DNA from: Smittium mucronatum
Lineage: Eukaryota > Kickxellomycota > Harpellomycetes > Harpellales > Legeriomycetaceae
Assembly (NCBI GenBank): GCA_001953115.1
Contig: LSSL01003499.1
Location: forward strand, 1-29,272
Reading direction: 5' to 3'
Length of the DNA stretch: 29,272 nt
The position numbers and the translations under genes are program-made. The notes under the pieces were generated by a model. It had not been told where the DNA came from and did no database searches. It saw only the letters and a list, made by a program, of their open reading frames with translations. Position 1 is the stretch's first letter; every line of letters starts with the position of its first letter. Of this stretch, positions 28,235 to 29,272 are shown in pieces.

Positions 28235-29272
28235 ATGGCGTCACGAGATTTGGTTGTGCCTCCACAAAAAAAAAAATATGTGCTCATGAAATCAAAAAAA
28301 TTGAAAAATCATTGCATGTCGAAATTTGACGGGAAAAAAATTAAAAAAATTGATTCGCGAAATTCATTGGTGCAAATTCACAAGTTGGAAATTTGATGAA
28401 TTAACGAATGGTGAAAATTACTAATTGCGACCCAAATTAAATGCCCAAAATTATGAGCTTAATAATAAGCTCAGAATTATAACCTTTAATTTCAGGGTCA
28501 TTAAAAATTCCGGAGAAGAACTTGATTACTATCTCAACTCAGTCCAGCCAGATATTATGGCACTCTGGGAAAAAAAATTTAAACAAAAAACCATTCAGAT
28601 ACAGACTGCCTGGATATACTTGTATTGAGGGTAAAACTCACATTACAAAATGAGGCACTGTACCATTATTGGCTGTCAAAAATAAAGCTGTCCATAAAAT
28701 AAGCGATTATAAATATTCCCAAATATGGATTCCTGAAATTATTCATGGAAAATACCAAAATGGAAAATTATTTGATATGCCAGCCGCCAATTCGCACATA
28801 CCAAGCGCTGGTATTAGACGCTCAAAATCCAAAGATGAAATTTTTGGGCATATACAAAAAGTAAAATCAAAATATAAAAATAATATTATCCTCGGGGACT
28901 TTAATATGGACCCCCCGAGGGCAAGTCGGTTTATATCTAGGCTCGGGATGAGACATCAAATGGCCGAAGTAACGAATTCCTCAGGTTCTAGATATAATAA
29001 TGGCGAAATTGGTCGCATGATTGACCATATATTCTACACCGGATTCAATAGCAGAGAAAGCTGGTGTACCGCCAGCAAATACATCGACATATCTGACCAT
29101 ATGCCGATCACTGCCGAGTGGAATTTCAATTCACTTGAAATTCCAGCCAAAAAAATCAAAATTAACGCGAATCGAATTCTATTGGCCGCCGACCAATTAA
29201 TCAATAGTAACAGATTTGGCCCATTAATTGATGCTGATATGGATCTAAATCAGATTTCTGAAGGTCTTATTG
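28235..29272 (+). pseudogene. LINE ORF2, endonuclease domain (partial; frameshifted start, open end)
   Basis: ATG 28235, 25 bp after ORF1, opens 56 codons (MASRDLVVPPQKKKYVLMKS). The endonuclease starts in a second frame at about 28460 (LRIITFNFRVIKNSGEELDY, QPDIMALWEKKFK: catalytic Asn and Glu present). It shifts by one base in the A run at about 28583-28590, then stays in one frame to the edge with a single TGA (28651). From 28654 the frame is open for 206 codons and contains NNIILGDFNMDPP (28897), RMIDHIFYTGF (Asp 29023) and ISDHMPITAEW (Asp 29095, His 29098), the full set of conserved motifs of the family. It nicks target DNA to prime reverse transcription. Two frame changes and one stop make this copy inactive. 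Confidence 0.85.

Larger units (their letters stand above)
26300..29272 (+). mobile_element. Non-LTR retrotransposon (LINE), 5' part, runs off the right edge
   Basis: Two consecutive coding regions on the plus strand: ORF1 (26479-28210; RRM-like plus zinc knuckle) and ORF2 (from about 28235), beginning with an exonuclease-endonuclease-phosphatase type endonuclease. This order is that of APE-type LINEs. The reverse transcriptase should lie beyond the window. The left boundary given here is a guess. Confidence 0.75.

Overview
The window looks like nuclear DNA from a small, very AT-rich eukaryotic genome that is full of transposon wreckage. My best guess is a microsporidian. The reasons are the extreme A+T content, the lack of any bacterial operon or ribosome-binding pattern, a CCC-type motif just before a possible start codon, and the mix of Ty3/gypsy, Tc1/mariner, Mutator-like, Ginger/KRBA2-like and LINE fragments. 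The lineage is an inference. I found no tRNA, rRNA, CRISPR array or intact cellular gene.

Layout. Positions 1-482 hold the left-truncated end of a minus-strand gene built from a 28-residue repeat (84 bp, four almost identical copies). Positions 483-7472 are mostly AT-rich filler. In it are two copies of a ~290-bp interspersed repeat (2118-2407, 6572-6860), a decayed Mutator-like transposase (about 3826-4865), a GC-richer island (6930-7260) and a ~190-bp repeat whose partner lies inverted at 15101-15299.

From 7473 to 20230 there is a dense cluster of foldback DNA transposons. Four of them (D 7473-9022, A 9816-13373, F 13637-16392, C 16393-20230) share termini and an iterated ~17-bp GTGGATTTGAT-type motif in their arms. 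Element C has ~965-bp terminal inverted repeats (TIRs) around a broken integrase of the KRBA2/Ginger kind and may represent the autonomous type. Element A was hit by a Tc1/mariner element (10085-11982) with 229-bp, 99%-identical TIRs and a dead transposase. Element F was hit by an unrelated foldback element B (13673-15797), which left a 10-bp target duplication. B itself contains a further palindromic element E (14026-14905).

From 21012 to about 25945 is a complete but dead Ty3/gypsy-type LTR retrotransposon in the order gag, protease, reverse transcriptase, RNase H, integrase, with degenerate LTRs of about 250 bp. Most of its recognisable catalytic motifs are damaged. From 26479 to the right edge is a non-LTR retrotransposon (LINE). 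Its ORF1 (RRM-like plus a destroyed zinc knuckle) is broken. Its ORF2 apurinic-type endonuclease keeps its catalytic residues and is open for the last 206 codons of the window.

The window is therefore best read as a transposon graveyard with a readable insertion order (F before B; A before mariner). The most notable signal is architectural: DNA elements that share no sequence all carry TIR arms made of short degenerate iterons, with a different motif in each family.
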